Positions 62,739-64,000 of a DNA stretch of 64,000 bases are shown piece by piece. The notes under the pieces were generated by a model, which made no database searches, was not told the DNA's origin, and saw only the letters and a program-made list of their open reading frames with translations. Each line of letters starts with the position of its first letter. The first letter of the stretch is position 1. A program made the position numbers and the translations under genes. The stretch comes from Conidiobolus incongruus B7586 (Eukaryota; Entomophthoromycota; Entomophthoromycetes; Entomophthorales; Conidiobolaceae), in assembly GCA_000697335.1 (NCBI GenBank), contig JNEM01014713.1, positions 1-64,000 on the forward strand, in the 5' to 3' direction.

Positions 62739-64000
62739 ATGAGTTTATTAATTATCGATAGGTTGAGTATAGTAGAATATCTATATCTTTTTGGTACTTT
62801 AATGATATCTATTTTGGAAATCCCTGCAAGATTTATTACTTCTACCTTGGAATACTTCTTTGGAAGGTAAATTTTAAATTTGAGTTATTTATATAACATC
62901 TATTCATATTTTTAATATAGCCAAGTTTTGTTATTCCCACCTAAGGAGCATCCATACAACTGTACTTATGATTTAGTGCACAGATTTGGATATGGCTTCG
63001 AAGAACATGTAGTGAGAACAAATGATGGCTACTTTTTAGGACTTCATCGCATTTTACCTAAAAACAAGCCTAAAGATGCTAAACGACCAGCTGTTCTACT
63101 TTGGCACGGTTTTATGATGAATTCTGAAATTTTTGTATGTCGTCCTGATCGTTCTGCTAATCTTGCTTTCTGGCTTGTTGACTTGGGCTTCGATGTATGG
63201 TTAGGAAATTGCAGAGGAAACAAATATAGTTTTAAGCACCAGTCAAGATCTGCTTTGAATAATGACTTTTGGGATTTTTCTATGGATGAAGTTGCTTTAA
63301 TTGATATTCCCAGTACCATTGACTACATTTTGGAGCAAACTGAACGTTCTTCTCTCACATACATTGGATTCAGTCAGGGAACTGCCACCGCTTTTGCAGC
63401 ACTCAGTGTCAGCCTCAAGCTCAACAAAAAAATTAACTGCTTTATTGGATTAGCTCCTGCTATGGCTCCATTTGGGCTCATGAATCGTTTTATCAACTCT
63501 ATTGTCAAAGCATCTCCTACCATCATTTATCTCTTATTTGGACGTAGAGCTGCAATTAGCATGGTGTATTTCTGGCAAGAAGTCATTCCTACTCCTCTAT
63601 TTGTCAGATTCATTGATTACTGCTTGTACTTTTTATTCAACTGGCACAGTCGCAATATTGATTACAAAACCAAGCTTTCCTGCTATCTCCACTTGTACTC
63701 CACTACATCTGTTAAAGTCTTGGTACATTGGTTCCAAATCATTCGAAATTTAAAACTTCAATTCTATGATGACATTCCTAACATAAGACCCTCTTCATCT
63801 CGTCGAACCCATATGATTCATTCATATCCTACCAAGCAAATTACAACCAAAGTCGTTTTGTTCCATGGTGGTAGTGATACTTTAAGTGATAATGCTCTCC
63901 TCATTGAAAGTTTGCCAGAACTTCCTTTCCATAAAGATATTCCCCACTATGAGCATTTGGACTTCCTCTGGGCAAAAGATGTTGAATGTGAGATCTATCC
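62739..64000 (+). CDS. steryl ester hydrolase / acid-lipase-like alpha/beta hydrolase, 3' end outside window
   Basis: TGL1/YEH-type enzyme that cleaves steryl esters or triglycerides. Exon 1 codes a hydrophobic N-terminal anchor (MSLLIIDRLSIVEYLYLFGT, then an IPARFI segment). A 54 nt intron (GTAAATTT to TTAATATAG) leads to QVLLFPPKEHPYNCTYDLVH. Domain signs are the AB-hydrolase-lipase start RFGYGFEEHVVRTNDGYFLG, the oxyanion region LLWHGFMMNSE, GNCRGNKYS, the nucleophile elbow GFSQG (Ser in YIGFSQGTA), and FHGGSDTLSD with the catalytic Asp. The frame is open to the window end after the HLDFLWAKD region, where the catalytic His (YEHLDF) is visible. Likely on the ER or on lipid droplets. Nearly complete. 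Confidence 0.9.

Noticed and set aside
63044-63319. 91-codon ORF on - strand over the lipase gene
   Set aside because: Antisense shadow of a well-supported alpha/beta hydrolase frame.
1-64000. CRISPR arrays, operons with ribosome binding sites, prokaryotic origin
   Set aside because: No spaced direct repeats of that kind. Spliceosomal introns and eukaryote-only genes (MED21, U2AF, PEX19, EMC2) exclude a prokaryote.

Overview
This 64 kb window comes from the nuclear genome of a very AT-rich eukaryote, most likely a fungus. Evidence is the set of homologues read here: RCF2, Mediator 21, PEX19, MCD4, BET4, RPA34, EMC2, CCA1, U2AF large subunit and a TGL1-type lipase. They carry many short introns (mostly about 45-65 nt, GTAAG/GTAAT donors, CTAA-type branch sites, TAG or AAG acceptors) and are separated by AT-rich spacers. 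The extreme AT bias and a tandem P450 array would suit an early-diverging fungus such as an entomophthoralean or kickxellomycotine lineage; that placement is inference only.

Left half (1-24.7 kb): accessory, gene-poor. It holds remains of at least three mariner (DD34D) lineages (1-509, 1390-2709, 4285-5380, 19880-20310), a candidate solo LTR (625-950), and a direct array of four intronless cytochrome P450 genes, all on + strand. One P450 is intact (13082-14578); the others are relics (6179-7642, 10202-11666, 15939-17405). Two copies of an unnamed dispersed repeat of about 450 bp lie here (8390-8845 on +, 21055-21512 on -), with a third at 42796-43192 on +.

Right half (24.7-64 kb): mostly housekeeping genes. 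In order: RCF2 respiratory supercomplex factor (-), RFA3/RPA14 (-), mitochondrial ribosomal protein uL13m (-), GPI ethanolamine-phosphate transferase MCD4/PIG-N (-), a DUF866 zinc protein (-), PEX19 (-), MED21 (+), EMC2 (+), a half-dead LSMT-type SET methyltransferase (-), tRNA CCA-adding enzyme (-), a small LSM-fold protein (+), RNA polymerase I subunit RPA34 (-), a TLS1/HCA59 splicing-associated protein (+), Rab geranylgeranyltransferase alpha subunit BET4 (-), two unrecognised low-complexity proteins (-), a mariner relic (57497-58722), U2AF large subunit (-), and the 5' part of a TGL1/YEH-type steryl ester hydrolase (+) cut by the window end.

The housekeeping genes do not form a pathway; they are packed in tandem, convergent and divergent pairs 90-700 bp apart, as in compact fungal genomes. 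No tRNA, rRNA or CRISPR array was seen. No clearly new system was found. The best leads are the dispersed repeat family with a shared coding-like reading frame, the P450 array with one survivor, the disordered protein with repeated PGIPFSG/GYT motifs, and two genes whose first coding exon is only the ATG.
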